From positions 558,001-622,000 of the forward strand of contig NZ_KB905020.1 of NCBI RefSeq assembly GCF_000377405.1: DNA of 64,000 bases, given 5' to 3'. Shown one piece after another: positions 28,115 to 37,039 of this stretch. A program made the position numbers and the translations under genes. The first letter of the stretch is position 1, and every line of letters begins with the position of its first letter. This DNA is from Thioalkalivibrio sp. ALE31 (lineage in GTDB: Bacteria > Pseudomonadota > Gammaproteobacteria > Ectothiorhodospirales > Ectothiorhodospiraceae). Under the pieces are notes generated by a model. The model was not told the origin of the DNA. It made no database searches and saw nothing but the letters and a program-made list of their open reading frames with translations.

Positions 28115-29520
28115 TGCCGCGCCCCGGCCCCACCCTCGTCTGGCTGCGCCGCGACCTGCGCCTGGCCGACCAGCCTGCCCTGCACGCCGCCAGCGAGCGC
28201 GGCGGGCCGGTCATCCCGGTGTTCATCCATGCCCCGGAGGACGAGGCGCCCTGGCAACCGGGGGCCGCATCCCGCTGGTGGCTGCATCACAGCCTGCAGG
28301 CGCTGGACCAGGACCTTAGCAAGAACGGTTCGCGCCTGATCCTGCGCGCCGGCCCCGCCCTTGACACCCTGCGGACCCTGGTACGCGAGACCGGTGCCAC
28401 TGCCGTCTACTGGAACCGCCTGTACGAGCCCGCCCGGGTCCTGCGCGACCCGGAGATCAAGGCCGGCCTGCGCGCCGATGGCCTCGAAGTCCACAGCTTC
28501 AATGCCCACCTGCTGGTCGAGCCCTGGGAGGTCGAAACCGGCCAGGGCCGGCCCTACAAGGTCTTCACCCCATTCTGGAAGGCCTGCCTGCACCGCGGCA
28601 TTGATCGCGACCCGCTGCCCGCGCCCAACGACCTGCCGCCCCCCGATGCCTGGCCCGCCAGCCTGCGCCCGGAAGACCTCGGACTCCTGCCCGAGATCGA
28701 CTGGGCCGGGGGCCTGCGCGCCGCCTGGACGCCCGGGGAGGACGCGGCCCACCAGCGGCTGACGCAATTCCTCGACGGCGCGCTGCACGCCTACGCCAGC
28801 GAACGCGACCGCCCGGACCATGACGGTACCTCGCGCCTGTCACCGCATCTGCACTTCGGCGAGCTCTCCCCGCGCCAGATCCTGCGCGCCCTGCGCCAAA
28901 CCGGCCTGCATCCGGACCACGGAGGACCCGAGGCCTTCGTGCGCGAGCTCGGCTGGCGCGACTTCGCCCATCACGTGCTCTATCACTTCCCGCACACCCC
29001 GGAACGACCGCTGAACCCGCGCTTCGAGGCCTTCCCCTGGCGCGAGGACGCGGCGGACCTGCGCGCCTGGCAGCAGGGCCGCACTGGGCTCCCGATCGTC
29101 GATGCCGCCATGCACCAGTTGTGGGAGACCGGCTGGATGCACAACCGCCTGCGCATGGTGGTCGGCTCCTTCCTGACCAAGAACCTGCGCCTGCACTGGC
29201 AGCACGGCGCGCACTGGTTCTGGGACACCCTCGTGGATGCCGACCTCGCCGCCAACACCCTGGGCTGGCAGTGGGCCGGAGGCTGCGGCGCCGATGCCGC
29301 GCCCTACTTTCGCGTGTTCAACCCGCAAACCCAGGGCGAACGCCACGACCCCGACGGCGCCTTCGTGCGCCGCTTCGTCCCCGTACTCAAGGACGTCGAA
29401 ACGCGGTATATTCACGCGCCCGGCGCCAGCGGCGCACGCGGCTATCCGGCCCCCATCGTGGACCTGAAAGCCAGCCGCCAGGCCGCACTCGAGGCCTTCC
29501 AGGCCATCAAAGACCACTGA
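28114..29520 (+). CDS. phrB: Class I deoxyribodipyrimidine (CPD) photolyase
   Basis: 468 residues (E. coli PhrB 472). It reverses cyclobutane pyrimidine dimers with blue light. The antenna domain starts TLVWLRRDLRLADQPAL. The FAD domain carries SRLSPHLHFGELSPRQI, RELGWRDFAHHVLYHFP, GLPIVDAAMHQLWETGWMHN and GWQWAGGCGADAAPYFR. ATG 28114 shares a base with the previous stop and is preceded by GGGAGA. The same frame is open far upstream, over the FeS-BCP gene, but without homology. Confidence 0.97.
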   Translation: MPRPGPTLVWLRRDLRLADQPALHAASERGGPVIPVFIHAPEDEAPWQPGAASRWWLHHSLQALDQDLSKNGSRLILRAGPALDTLRTLVRETGATAVYWNRLYEPARVLRDPEIKAGLRADGLEVHSFNAHLLVEPWEVETGQGRPYKVFTPFWKACLHRGIDRDPLPAPNDLPPPDAWPASLRPEDLGLLPEIDWAGGLRAAWTPGEDAAHQRLTQFLDGALHAYASERDRPDHDGTSRLSPHLHFGELSPRQILRALRQTGLHPDHGGPEAFVRELGWRDFAHHVLYHFPHTPERPLNPRFEAFPWREDAADLRAWQQGRTGLPIVDAAMHQLWETGWMHNRLRMVVGSFLTKNLRLHWQHGAHWFWDTLVDADLAANTLGWQWAGGCGADAAPYFRVFNPQTQGERHDPDGAFVRRFVPVLKDVETRYIHAPGASGARGYPAPIVDLKASRQAALEAFQAIKDH

Positions 29521-29538
29521 TCGAAACAGGCCCCTACC

Positions 29539-29802
29539 ATGAGCTTCTCCGAACAGAACCTGCAGTACCCCAAGGACGTGAGCTACAACTTCAGCCGCTA
29601 CGACGACACCACCCCGGTACGCGTCACCCACGAGGGCAAGCGCTTCATCGGCCAGCTGCTGAACCACGAGGCTCCCTACCGTATCCGCATCACCGAGGAG
29701 GTCGTCAGGCCGGGCGCCTCGCGCTTCATCCCGGTGCGCGAGATCCAGGTCCAGACCCTCGAAGCGGTGGAATATCTGCACAACGGCCACCACGGGCACT
29801 AA
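29539..29802 (+). CDS. Small conserved-looking hypothetical protein
   Basis: 87 residues starting MSFSEQNLQYPKDVSYNFSR, with no signal peptide or membrane segment. It is rich in charged residues with alternating beta-like strands (TPVRVTHEGKRFIGQLL, PYRIRITEEVV, FIPVREIQVQTLE) and ends NGHHGH. I do not recognise the family. It lies 18 bp after phrB, ahead of a hairpin terminator, so it is probably the last gene of the photolyase unit. Codon use matches its neighbours. Confidence 0.65.
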   Translation: MSFSEQNLQYPKDVSYNFSRYDDTTPVRVTHEGKRFIGQLLNHEAPYRIRITEEVVRPGASRFIPVREIQVQTLEAVEYLHNGHHGH

Positions 29803-29812
29803 GCCACTGCCG

Positions 29813-29842
29813 ACGGCCGCGCCCGACTCCGGGCGCGGCCGT
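29813..29842 (+). terminator. Hairpin after the photolyase unit
   Basis: A 13-bp GC-rich stem, ACGGCCGCGCCCG (29813-29825) with its complement (29830-29842) and a 4-base loop. It ends ...GTTCCCC, so the T-run is short. It is placed 11 bp after the last stop of the unit. Confidence 0.55.
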
Positions 29843-29931
29843 TCCCCCGGCGTCGACCCGACATCGCTGCACGCAGCGCGCGCGGGACTGCTACTCTCGT
29901 AACAGGATCTCCGCCAAAAGGGACGACTGCC

Positions 29932-30423
29932 ATGCACCGCTTACTTGCATCTTTCCTGCTTGGTGCCCTGCTGCTCCCCGGCCTGGCACTCGCCGACAAA
30001 CCCGGCGATCAGCGTGCCATTGCCGGCATGGACACCGGGCGCATCCTCTGGGACATCACCATCGGCGAACCCGACCGGCTGATCGCCCGCCTGAGCGTGA
30101 TCCGCGAGACCTACGACGACATGCAGCGCCAGGGCCTGGAGCCGGAGATGGTGTTTGCCTTCCGGGGCGGCGCGGCGGGGCTGATCGCCCGCTCCACCGA
30201 CCACCTCGATATCGAGGACGTCTCCACCGTGCGCCATATCCACGAACGGCTGGAGGGCCTGCTGGAACTGGACGGCATCCACATGGAGGCCTGCAGCATT
30301 GCCACGCGGCGCTTCGACCTCGAACAGGACGACCTGCTGCCCGGGATTCACCTGGTCGGCAACACGTTCCTCTCGATCATGGGCTACGAAAACCAGGGCT
30401 ATGCAACCATCCGCATTGACTGA
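29932..30423 (+). CDS. Exported DsrE/DsrF-like protein
   Basis: 163 residues. The signal peptide RLLASFLLGALLLPGLALA is cut before DKPGDQ. The mature part has the DsrE-type alpha/beta order (ILWDITIGEPDRLIARLSVI, EMVFAFRGGAAGLI, IHMEACSIATRRFDL, LVGNTFLSIMGYENQGYATIRID). DsrE relatives often take part in sulfur transfer. Only one Cys remains (ACSIATR), so sulfur transfer cannot be assumed. Periplasmic members of this family sit near sulfur or redox genes in sulfur oxidisers. Moderately sure of family, not of role. Confidence 0.7.
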   Translation: MHRLLASFLLGALLLPGLALADKPGDQRAIAGMDTGRILWDITIGEPDRLIARLSVIRETYDDMQRQGLEPEMVFAFRGGAAGLIARSTDHLDIEDVSTVRHIHERLEGLLELDGIHMEACSIATRRFDLEQDDLLPGIHLVGNTFLSIMGYENQGYATIRID

Positions 30424-30435
30424 CCCCGGCCGCGG

Positions 30436-30570
30436 AATGCCGGTACAATCAACCCGGACGGAGATGGGGCCCGCCCCTGCACCGCAAATGCGGCGGCGGC
30501 CCGGTACACGAACGCCCTGACCGGATCGCGGAAGGCCACAAACGGCCGCTGACGAAGAAGACGGGAGACC
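30436..30570 (+). promoter_or_regulatory. Structured leader resembling a variant cobalamin riboswitch
   Basis: Pieces typical of cobalamin riboswitches occur in the usual order. First is GCCGGTACAATCAACCCGG, then CCTGCACCGCAAATGCGG in place of the usual CTGCCCCCGCAACGG. Next is GCCCTGACC...GCGGAAGGCC in place of CCACTG...GGGAAGGC, and last GACGGGAGACCTGC in place of GTCCGGAGACCGGCC. Several conserved bases differ, so it may be a divergent or decayed copy, or another structured RNA. The 3' end contains the only Shine-Dalgarno-like sequence (GGGAGA) for the gene behind it, which would allow direct control of translation. Confidence 0.4.
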
Positions 30571-30573
30571 TGC

Positions 30574-33500
30574 TTGGCGCATATGGAAATCACGACCTTC
30601 GGCACCGTCGGCGTGCGCGTGGAGGACCGTGACATACCCGCTCTCTCCGGGACGAAACTCGGCCTGCTCCTCACCTATGTGGCGGCCGAGAGCCCGCGGC
30701 GTATCCCGCGCGAGGAACTGGCGCGCCTGTTCTGGCCCGACTTGGACGCCGACAGCGCCCGGGTCAACCTGCGCCAGGGCCTGTTCCAGCTGCGTCGCCA
30801 GCTACCCGCCGGCGACCCGCCCCTGCTCGACACGACGCCCCGCTATGTGCGCTTCCAGCCGCAAGCGGACTCGCGCATCGACTTCCTCACCCTGCAGCGT
30901 GCGCGCTCCGAGCGCCGCACGACCGAGGGGCGGGAGACCACGGCACCCCCGCCGGACCTGGCCATTGTGTGCGAGTACCGCGGACACTTCCTCGAGGGCC
31001 TGCGCGCCCTGCAGGACCTGCCGGAACTATCCGCCTGGGCCCAGTCCCAGCGCGACCATCACTGGCAGAATCTTCTGGTCTTCATCGGCCACAATCTCCC
31101 CGAACTCGCCAAGCCCAACGAGGGCGAACCCCTGCTGGCCGAGCTCCACCGCCTGCTGGCCATGGAGCCCCACGACGAGACCCTGCACCACCTCCTGATG
31201 AAGGCCCTGGCGGCCAGCGGCCACCCCAAGCGCGCGCTCGAGCACTATGCCCACCTGGAGGCCGAGGCCGGCAAGCCCCCGGGCGAACTGCTGGCGCGCA
31301 CGCGCGAGGAAATCCTGGGCGCCGAACGCGCCGAGGCCAGCCATCAGCACGCCAGCCCCGAGGATGCCGAGCCCGCCACCCTGCGCCCCGAGCGCCGTCG
31401 GGTCACGGTCGTGGCCTGCCATGTACAGCCCGATGCCGACGCCGACATCGAGATCCAGCAGCAACAGGTCAACCGCACGCTGGAGCATGTCGACTTCGTC
31501 CTGTTGAGCCACCACGGCCATGTCGTGCCCTCGCCCGGCCATGGCCTGCTCGCCTATTTCGGCTATCCCGCCGGACGCGAAGAGGCGACGGTCGACGCCG
31601 TGCATGCCGCCTGGCAGGCGCTGGAGAGCGCCCCCGGTGACTGCCAGCTGCGCCTCGCCGTGGATACCGACCTGATCGTCACCGGCGCCGACCCGGATCT
31701 GCCCGACCCCGCCGGCCAGCTCACCGCCCGCGTACACGAGTGCGCCCAGCGCGCCGACCCCGGCACCCTGCGCGTCAGCGCACCCACCCATGCCCGCGTG
31801 TCCGGCTACTTCAGCTTCCGCGAGGCGGAGGACGGCACGGGCGCCTACCGCGTCACCGGCGATCCCGGTCCGCTGGACCGCGTGGATGCCCAGACCCTGC
31901 GTGGCCTGACGCCGCTGACCGGCCGCAGCCCGGAACTGCAGGCACTGCGTAGCCACTGGGATCAGGTGCTCGACCGCGACGAGGTCCGCTTCGTGCTGGT
32001 TCAGGGCGAGGCCGGTCTGGGCAAGAGCCGCCTGGCCCGCGGGCTCGATCTCCAGGTCCGCGGCCAGGCCCGCTCACGCTACCTGCTCAAGTGCCGTGAA
32101 GACCGCGCCCGCCAGCTCCTGGCCCCGGTACGCCAGGCCTTCGCCACCTGGATGGGACACGACACCCTGCGCGATGCCCGGAAGCGCCGACTCGCCGGCG
32201 CCCTCAAGCATGCCGGGGTCGCCCCGGAGCTTGCGCCACGCCTGGCCCACTGGCTCACCCATCCGGACGCCGACGGTCCCGAAAGCCTCGCCCACGAAGG
32301 GCTGGACCGCGACCGCATCATCGACACCCTGGTCGAACTGGTGCAGCGGCGCGCCGCCCACGGTCCGACCCTCCTGATCTGCGACGATCTCCACTGGATG
32401 GACTCGGGCACGGCGGAGTTCCTGCGCCGGCTGTACCAGCGCCTGCAGCACCAGCCCCTGATGGCCATCCTGACCGCGCGCATGAGCTTCCGCTCCTCCT
32501 GGCGCGATCTCTCGCTGCAGCACATCCGCCTGCACGGCCTGGACGATGCCGCCGCCCGCGACCTGGTCGATCGCCTGGACCCCCACGGCCGCCTGGCCAG
32601 CGGCCTGCGCGACCAGCTGGTCGAACGCGGCGAAGGCGTGCCGCTGTTCCTCGAGGAACTCACGCGGTATGCCCTGGAGGCTGCCCGCAGCGGTCAGCTC
32701 CCGGACACCCTGCCACCCGGTCTCTCCAACCTGCTGGTCGCACGCCTGGAACAGCTGGGCAGCGCCCGGGAACTGGCCCACTCGGCCGCAGTCATCGGCC
32801 GCGACTTCGATACCCGCATCCTCAGCCGACTGCGTGGTCAACCCGCCGACACCATCCGGCGGCAGCTGACCCGGCTGACCGGAAAGGGATTCATCGAACC
32901 CGCCGGCATGGTGGACGGCGTGCGCTATCGCTTCCGCCACGCCCTGTTCCGTCAGGCGGCCTACGAGTCGATGCTGCTGAGTGAACGCACGCGCCTGCAC
33001 GGCCAGCTGGCCGACCTGATGCAGGAAGACGGCGAGAACGGCATGCAGACCGCGGACTGGGGCCGCATCGCCAGCCACCTCTACCATGCCGCTCGCTACC
33101 CCGAGGCGGTCAGCGCCTGGCTGCATGCCGGCGAGGCGGCGTTCGCGCGCGGCCTCCTGCCCGAGGCCTCGCACTACTTCGAGGATGCCCTGGCCTGCCT
33201 GGAGCGCCATCCGGAGGCTCACAAGGAACATGAGCCGACGGATTTGGAACACAACACGCTGCGCGCCCTCGGCGGGCTCGGCGCGTCCAATCTGGCCCTG
33301 CTGGGCTATGGCTCACGCACGGTCAATGACATCTTCGAACGGGCCATGCACCTGACCGCGCCGGAGCAGGATCCGGTGCAGTACTTCCGCGTGCTGTGGG
33401 GTTTGTGGCACGGCGCCGGCTCCTGGCATGGCTTCACCGAGGCCCACCGTCTCGCCGGGGAGATGGAACAGCTCGCCGAGCGATCCGGCGACCGCCTGCT

Positions 33501-34398
33501 GCGGATCGCCGCCCATTACGTACAGGGCAACACCCACTTCTGGACCGGTCGCTTCGCCGAGGCCCTGGAACATCAGACCCGGGCGGTGGAGCTCTATCGC
33601 GAGGAAGACCACGCCGCCCTGGTAGCCCGGCACACCGAGAACCCGGCCATCAGCGCGCGCGGCTTCATGGCCTGGACGCTGCTCCACCTGGGGAACCACG
33701 CGCGCGCCTGGGCCGAGATGGACACCGCCTGCGAGCAGGCGGTCGCACTCGGCCATCGGCCCACCGAGGCCTTCGTGCAGGCCTTCCGCGCCGTGCTCGG
33801 CTTCTACAGCGGGGATCCGGACTCCACCCTGCCGGCGGCACGCCGAACGCTCGCCATCGCGCACGATTACGACTACCCGCTGTGGCGCGCCGCCGGCATC
33901 ACCCTCGAGAGCTGGGCCCTCGCCCGCCAGGGACAGGGCGACGCCTGCCAGGCCATAAAGCAGCAGGTGGAGGCCATGCGTCACATCATGGACGGGGTCA
34001 ACACCATCTTCCAGTACATCCTGCTGGACGCCCTGCAGGCCAGCGGCGCCGCGGCGGACCAACGCCTGAGCGTCGCCGACGACGCCCTGGCCGGCTGCCG
34101 CAAGCGGGGCGACCTCGCGTTCGAAGCGCCGGTCCGGCGCCTGCGCGCCGTGGCCCTGCTCGACCAGAGCCAGGGACGCGACGAAGAAGGCTGGCACGAA
34201 CTCGAGCGCGCCCGCCGTATCGCCCACGAACAGGGCAACCCCAATATCGAGCGCCAGGCCCTACTGGACCATGCGCGCTACGCCACGGACCCCCAGGTGC
34301 AGTCCTGGGCCGAGCGCGAACTCCTGCGCATCAACCACTGCATCATCCCCCGCCCGCACCCCGACGAACCCCGCCAGCGCGACCCCCGCCTCGCCTGA
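30574..34398 (+). CDS. Large BTAD-AAA-TPR transcriptional regulator with degenerate cyclase domain
   Basis: 1,274 residues. Residues ~5-100 resemble the winged helix of SARP/AfsR proteins (EITTFGTVGVRV, RIPREELARLFWPD), and ~130-250 form the BTAD helical domain. Residues ~270-460 look like a class III nucleotide cyclase domain, but its metal aspartates are replaced (ACHV for the usual CDLV, GHGLLAYFG for GDGLLAYFG), so it should be inactive. A STAND/AAA ATPase follows: Walker A GEAGLGKSRLA near 478, Walker B LLICDDLHWMD near 600. TPR-like helices fill the rest. TTG 30574 sits 5 bases after GGGAGA; ATG 30583 is the alternative. Targets are unknown. Confidence 0.82.
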   Translation: MAHMEITTFGTVGVRVEDRDIPALSGTKLGLLLTYVAAESPRRIPREELARLFWPDLDADSARVNLRQGLFQLRRQLPAGDPPLLDTTPRYVRFQPQADSRIDFLTLQRARSERRTTEGRETTAPPPDLAIVCEYRGHFLEGLRALQDLPELSAWAQSQRDHHWQNLLVFIGHNLPELAKPNEGEPLLAELHRLLAMEPHDETLHHLLMKALAASGHPKRALEHYAHLEAEAGKPPGELLARTREEILGAERAEASHQHASPEDAEPATLRPERRRVTVVACHVQPDADADIEIQQQQVNRTLEHVDFVLLSHHGHVVPSPGHGLLAYFGYPAGREEATVDAVHAAWQALESAPGDCQLRLAVDTDLIVTGADPDLPDPAGQLTARVHECAQRADPGTLRVSAPTHARVSGYFSFREAEDGTGAYRVTGDPGPLDRVDAQTLRGLTPLTGRSPELQALRSHWDQVLDRDEVRFVLVQGEAGLGKSRLARGLDLQVRGQARSRYLLKCREDRARQLLAPVRQAFATWMGHDTLRDARKRRLAGALKHAGVAPELAPRLAHWLTHPDADGPESLAHEGLDRDRIIDTLVELVQRRAAHGPTLLICDDLHWMDSGTAEFLRRLYQRLQHQPLMAILTARMSFRSSWRDLSLQHIRLHGLDDAAARDLVDRLDPHGRLASGLRDQLVERGEGVPLFLEELTRYALEAARSGQLPDTLPPGLSNLLVARLEQLGSARELAHSAAVIGRDFDTRILSRLRGQPADTIRRQLTRLTGKGFIEPAGMVDGVRYRFRHALFRQAAYESMLLSERTRLHGQLADLMQEDGENGMQTADWGRIASHLYHAARYPEAVSAWLHAGEAAFARGLLPEASHYFEDALACLERHPEAHKEHEPTDLEHNTLRALGGLGASNLALLGYGSRTVNDIFERAMHLTAPEQDPVQYFRVLWGLWHGAGSWHGFTEAHRLAGEMEQLAERSGDRLLRIAAHYVQGNTHFWTGRFAEALEHQTRAVELYREEDHAALVARHTENPAISARGFMAWTLLHLGNHARAWAEMDTACEQAVALGHRPTEAFVQAFRAVLGFYSGDPDSTLPAARRTLAIAHDYDYPLWRAAGITLESWALARQGQGDACQAIKQQVEAMRHIMDGVNTIFQYILLDALQASGAAADQRLSVADDALAGCRKRGDLAFEAPVRRLRAVALLDQSQGRDEEGWHELERARRIAHEQGNPNIERQALLDHARYATDPQVQSWAERELLRINHCIIPRPHPDEPRQRDPRLA

Positions 34399-34466
34399 GG
34401 CCGGACACGATCCAGCGAACGGGGCAGACCGCAACCGGGGCCGCGGCGGTGGTGCTGCCACCACCC

Positions 34467-34501
34467 AAAAAAGAAAAGGCCCGAACCTTCCGGTTCGGGC
34501 C
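34467..34501 (-). terminator. Intrinsic terminator after tRNA-Glu
   Basis: A perfect 10-bp stem, GGCCCGAACC (34478-34487) and its complement (34492-34501), with a 4-base loop. On the minus strand it is followed by a T-rich tract (34477 down to 34467). It ends the gltX-tRNA unit. Confidence 0.88.
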
Positions 34502-34512
34502 TTCTCGGGATA

Positions 34513-34588
34513 TGGCGTCCCCACGGGGATTCGAACCCCGGTCGCCGCCGTGAAAGGGCGGTGTCCTAGGCCTCTAGACGATGGGGAC
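34513..34588 (-). tRNA. tRNA-Glu (anticodon TTC)
   Basis: 76 nt including an encoded 3' CCA. On the minus strand it starts GTCCCCATCGTCTAGAGGCC. The anticodon stem-loop is CCGCC-CTTTCAC-GGCGG, giving anticodon TTC. The T-loop GGTTCGAATCC and a matched acceptor stem (GTCCCC / GGGGAC) are intact. Confidence 0.97.
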
Positions 34589-34608
34589 GTAGAGGCAACG
34601 TCTTGTTG

Positions 34609-34833
34609 CTATTCCGGTGGGCCTTTGGGCCGGTCTTCTTCGCTACCCGGTGGCCGATGCAGAAGCGTCGTCACCAGACCGTTGAATACCAGCAAAAACC
34701 CGATCGGTACCAGCGCGATGAGGGGCTTGGACCAGGTCTGTTCCCCGGTGAGCATCAGCCCGAATCCGCCGATCAATCCGACTACTGCCAGCACCAATCC
34801 AACGTAGAGTGATATGACCCCGAAACGATGCAT
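34609..34833 (-). CDS. Small two-helix membrane protein
   Basis: 74 residues starting MHRFGVISLYVGLVLAVVGL. Two hydrophobic helices (about residues 6-28 and 37-60) are joined by a short TGEQTWSKP loop; the tail is charged and Pro-rich (PPGSEEDRPKGPPE). I do not recognise a family. It lies between tRNA-Ala and tRNA-Glu on the same strand and is probably read from the gltX transcript. Confidence 0.6.
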   Translation of the reverse strand: MHRFGVISLYVGLVLAVVGLIGGFGLMLTGEQTWSKPLIALVPIGFLLVFNGLVTTLLHRPPGSEEDRPKGPPE

Positions 34834-34857
34834 TGATGAACTCGCAAATCACCTGAG

Positions 34858-34933
34858 TGGTGGAGCCAGGCGGGATCGAACCGCCGACCTCCTGCATGCC
34901 ATGCAGGCGCTCTCCCAGCTGAGCTATGGCCCC
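34858..34933 (-). tRNA. tRNA-Ala (anticodon GGC)
   Basis: 76 nt with encoded CCA. On the minus strand it begins GGGGCCATAGCTCAGCTGGG. The anticodon stem-loop CCTGC-ATGGCAT-GCAGG gives anticodon GGC. The T-loop GGTTCGATCCC is intact. It lies 42 bp downstream of gltX. Confidence 0.97.
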
Positions 34934-34975
34934 GTGTCAGGCGAGCGCGTACTGTAGCCAGCACCCCGAAATGTG

Positions 34976-36382
34976 TCAACCCGCTTCGGCGGAAATTTTC
35001 GCCAGCGCGCGGTCGATGCGGGCCAGGGCGCGCTCGCGCCCGATGAGCACCAGCGTATCATCGATAGGCGGGGAGACCGTACCCCCGGTGAGGGCCACGC
35101 GCAGCGGCTGTGCGACCTTGCCGAGCTTCAACTCCAGGCGCTCGCCGGTATGCACCACCACCTCGTGCAGCGGCTCCTTTTCCCAGGCGCCCAGTGCGCT
35201 GAACCCGTCGTGCAGGGTCTGCAGCACGGGCTTTGCCTCGGCGGTCAGCTGCTTGCGTGCGGCCTTCTCGTCGTAGTCCTCGAACTCGCGATAGAAGTAC
35301 ACGCTGTTCTCGGCCATCTCGCGCAGCGTGCGCGCGCGTTCGCGCTGCGCGATCACCACATCGCGCATCGCCGGACCATTGGCCGGATCGATGCCCAGCT
35401 GGCCCAGGTGCCAGCCGAACTCCAGCGCCACATGATCCGGGTCCAGCGTCTTGATGTAGTGCTGGTTCAGCCACAGGAGCTTGTCGGGGTTGATCGCCGA
35501 GGCGGACTGGTTGACGTCCTCGATATCGAACAGCCGCACCAGTTCGTCCACCGAGAAGATCTCCTGGTCGCCGTGGGCCCAGCCCAGGCGCACCAGGTAG
35601 TTCAGCAGCGCCTCCGGCAGGTAGCCCTCGTCACGGTACTGCATCACCGAGACCGCGCCGTGGCGCTTGGACAGCTTGGCACCGTCCGGGCCCATGATCA
35701 TCGGCAGGTGGCCGTAGCGCGGCGGTTCCACGCCCAGCGCTTTCAGGATGTTGATCTGGCGCGGGGTATTGTTCAGGTGGTCATCGCCACGGACCACATG
35801 GGTGATCCCCATGTCCATGTCGTCGACCACCACCGTCAGGTTGTAGGTCGGCGAGCCGTCGGAGCGGGCGATGATCAGGTCGTCCAGCTCGCTGTTCTGG
35901 AACGCGACCTTGCCGCGCACCATGTCATCGACGACGGTCACGCCCTCGTCCGGCGTGCGAAAGCGGATGACCGGCTCCACGCCCTCGCGCGGCTCGGTGC
36001 GCGCACGGCAACGACCGTCATAGCGTGGCTTTTCCTTGCGCGCCTTCTGCTCCTCGCGCATCGCGTCCAGCTCTTCCTTGGTGCAGTAGCAGCGATAGGC
36101 CTGGCCTGCGGCCATCAACTCGTCGATCACTTCCTTGTACCGGTCGAAGCGTTCCGTCTGGTAGAACGGCCCGTGATCGTAGGTCAGCCCCAGCCAGTTC
36201 ATGCCCTCGAGGATCGCATTCACCGACTCCGCGGTGCTGCGCTCCAGATCGGTGTCCTCGATCCGCAGTACGAACTCGCCACCGTGGTGGCGGGCGTACA
36301 GCCAGGAGAACAGCGCGGTGCGGGCACCGCCAATATGCAGATAGCCGGTCGGACTGGGGGCAAAACGGGTGCGAAAACTCAT
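34976..36382 (-). CDS. gltX: Glutamyl-tRNA synthetase
   Basis: 468 residues (E. coli 471). Class I synthetase; motif HIGH appears as [15 protein letters not shown] and KMSKS as [12 protein letters not shown]. It begins [13 protein letters not shown], so ATG 36382 is the start although the frame is open to 36910. A zinc-type Cys cluster region ([13 protein letters not shown]...RYDGRCR) is present. tRNA-Ala and tRNA-Glu follow on the same strand. Confidence 0.97.
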   Translation of the reverse strand: MSFRTRFAPSPTGYLHIGGARTALFSWLYARHHGGEFVLRIEDTDLERSTAESVNAILEGMNWLGLTYDHGPFYQTERFDRYKEVIDELMAAGQAYRCYCTKEELDAMREEQKARKEKPRYDGRCRARTEPREGVEPVIRFRTPDEGVTVVDDMVRGKVAFQNSELDDLIIARSDGSPTYNLTVVVDDMDMGITHVVRGDDHLNNTPRQINILKALGVEPPRYGHLPMIMGPDGAKLSKRHGAVSVMQYRDEGYLPEALLNYLVRLGWAHGDQEIFSVDELVRLFDIEDVNQSASAINPDKLLWLNQHYIKTLDPDHVALEFGWHLGQLGIDPANGPAMRDVVIAQRERARTLREMAENSVYFYREFEDYDEKAARKQLTAEAKPVLQTLHDGFSALGAWEKEPLHEVVVHTGERLELKLGKVAQPLRVALTGGTVSPPIDDTLVLIGRERALARIDRALAKISAEAG

Positions 36383-36520
36383 GCGGGCTACTCGTCTCGA
36401 TCGGGAGGTGGAAAACGAAGGCGCATAGGGTAGCAGAACGCCACTGCACTGCCGCGCGGACCGCCGACTATACTCGAAATGAGTACACAGACCGGCCGAA
36501 CCCGGGCCCAAGGAGTACCC

Positions 36521-36964
36521 ATGAATACCGCTCTTACTCGGCTCTCCACGCTGCTCGTGCTGACGGGAGGCCTCGCGCTGGCCGGAAGTGCCATGGGCAG
36601 CGACCGCATCGCGCCGCCGGATGGCGCGAAGGTCTATTTCATCAGCCCGCAGGATGGCGAAACGCTCGAAAGCCCGGTGCGGGTCCAGATGGGCCTGCGC
36701 GGCATGGGTGTCGCCCCGGCCGGTGTGGAGATGGACAACACCGGCCACCACCACCTGCTGGTGAACAAGCCGCTCGACGAGGTGGACCTGGACGCCTCGC
36801 TGCCCTTCTCCGACCACAAGCGCCATTTCGGCGGCGGGCAGACCGAGGGCGAGCTGGAACTGGAACCCGGCGAATACACCCTGCAACTGCTGTTCATGGA
36901 CTACCGTCACATCAGCTTCGACCCGCCCGTTGTCTCCGAGAAGATCACGATTACGGTGGAATAG
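36521..36964 (+). CDS. Exported DUF4399 protein
   Basis: 147 residues. A signal peptide ([19 protein letters not shown]) is cut near SDRIAPP. The mature part carries the DUF4399 pattern: [58 protein letters not shown]. The GHHHLL cluster could bind a metal, which is inference. AGGAG just upstream supports ATG 36521 over 36479. Periplasmic, function unknown. It converges on the cytochrome c peroxidase gene. Confidence 0.85.
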   Translation: MNTALTRLSTLLVLTGGLALAGSAMGSDRIAPPDGAKVYFISPQDGETLESPVRVQMGLRGMGVAPAGVEMDNTGHHHLLVNKPLDEVDLDASLPFSDHKRHFGGGQTEGELELEPGEYTLQLLFMDYRHISFDPPVVSEKITITVE

Positions 36965-36985
36965 ATCTGTACCACCCCATCAAAA

Positions 36986-37013
36986 AGCCCCCCTCCGTTT
37001 CCGGAGGGGGGCT
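36986..37013 (-). terminator. Intrinsic terminator of the cytochrome c peroxidase gene
   Basis: A perfect 12-bp stem, AGCCCCCCTCCG (36986-36997) and its complement (37002-37013), with loop TTTC. On the minus strand the stem ends in CTTTTTG. It lies 27 bp past the peroxidase stop codon. Confidence 0.85.
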
Positions 37014-37039
37014 GGCGCATTCGATTCCGATGCGGCCGG

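Noticed and set aside
30459-30520. Fluoride-type riboswitch suggested by GGAGATGG
   Set aside because: The conserved 3' part (GATGACGCCTAC-like) is missing, while cobalamin-type blocks follow in order.
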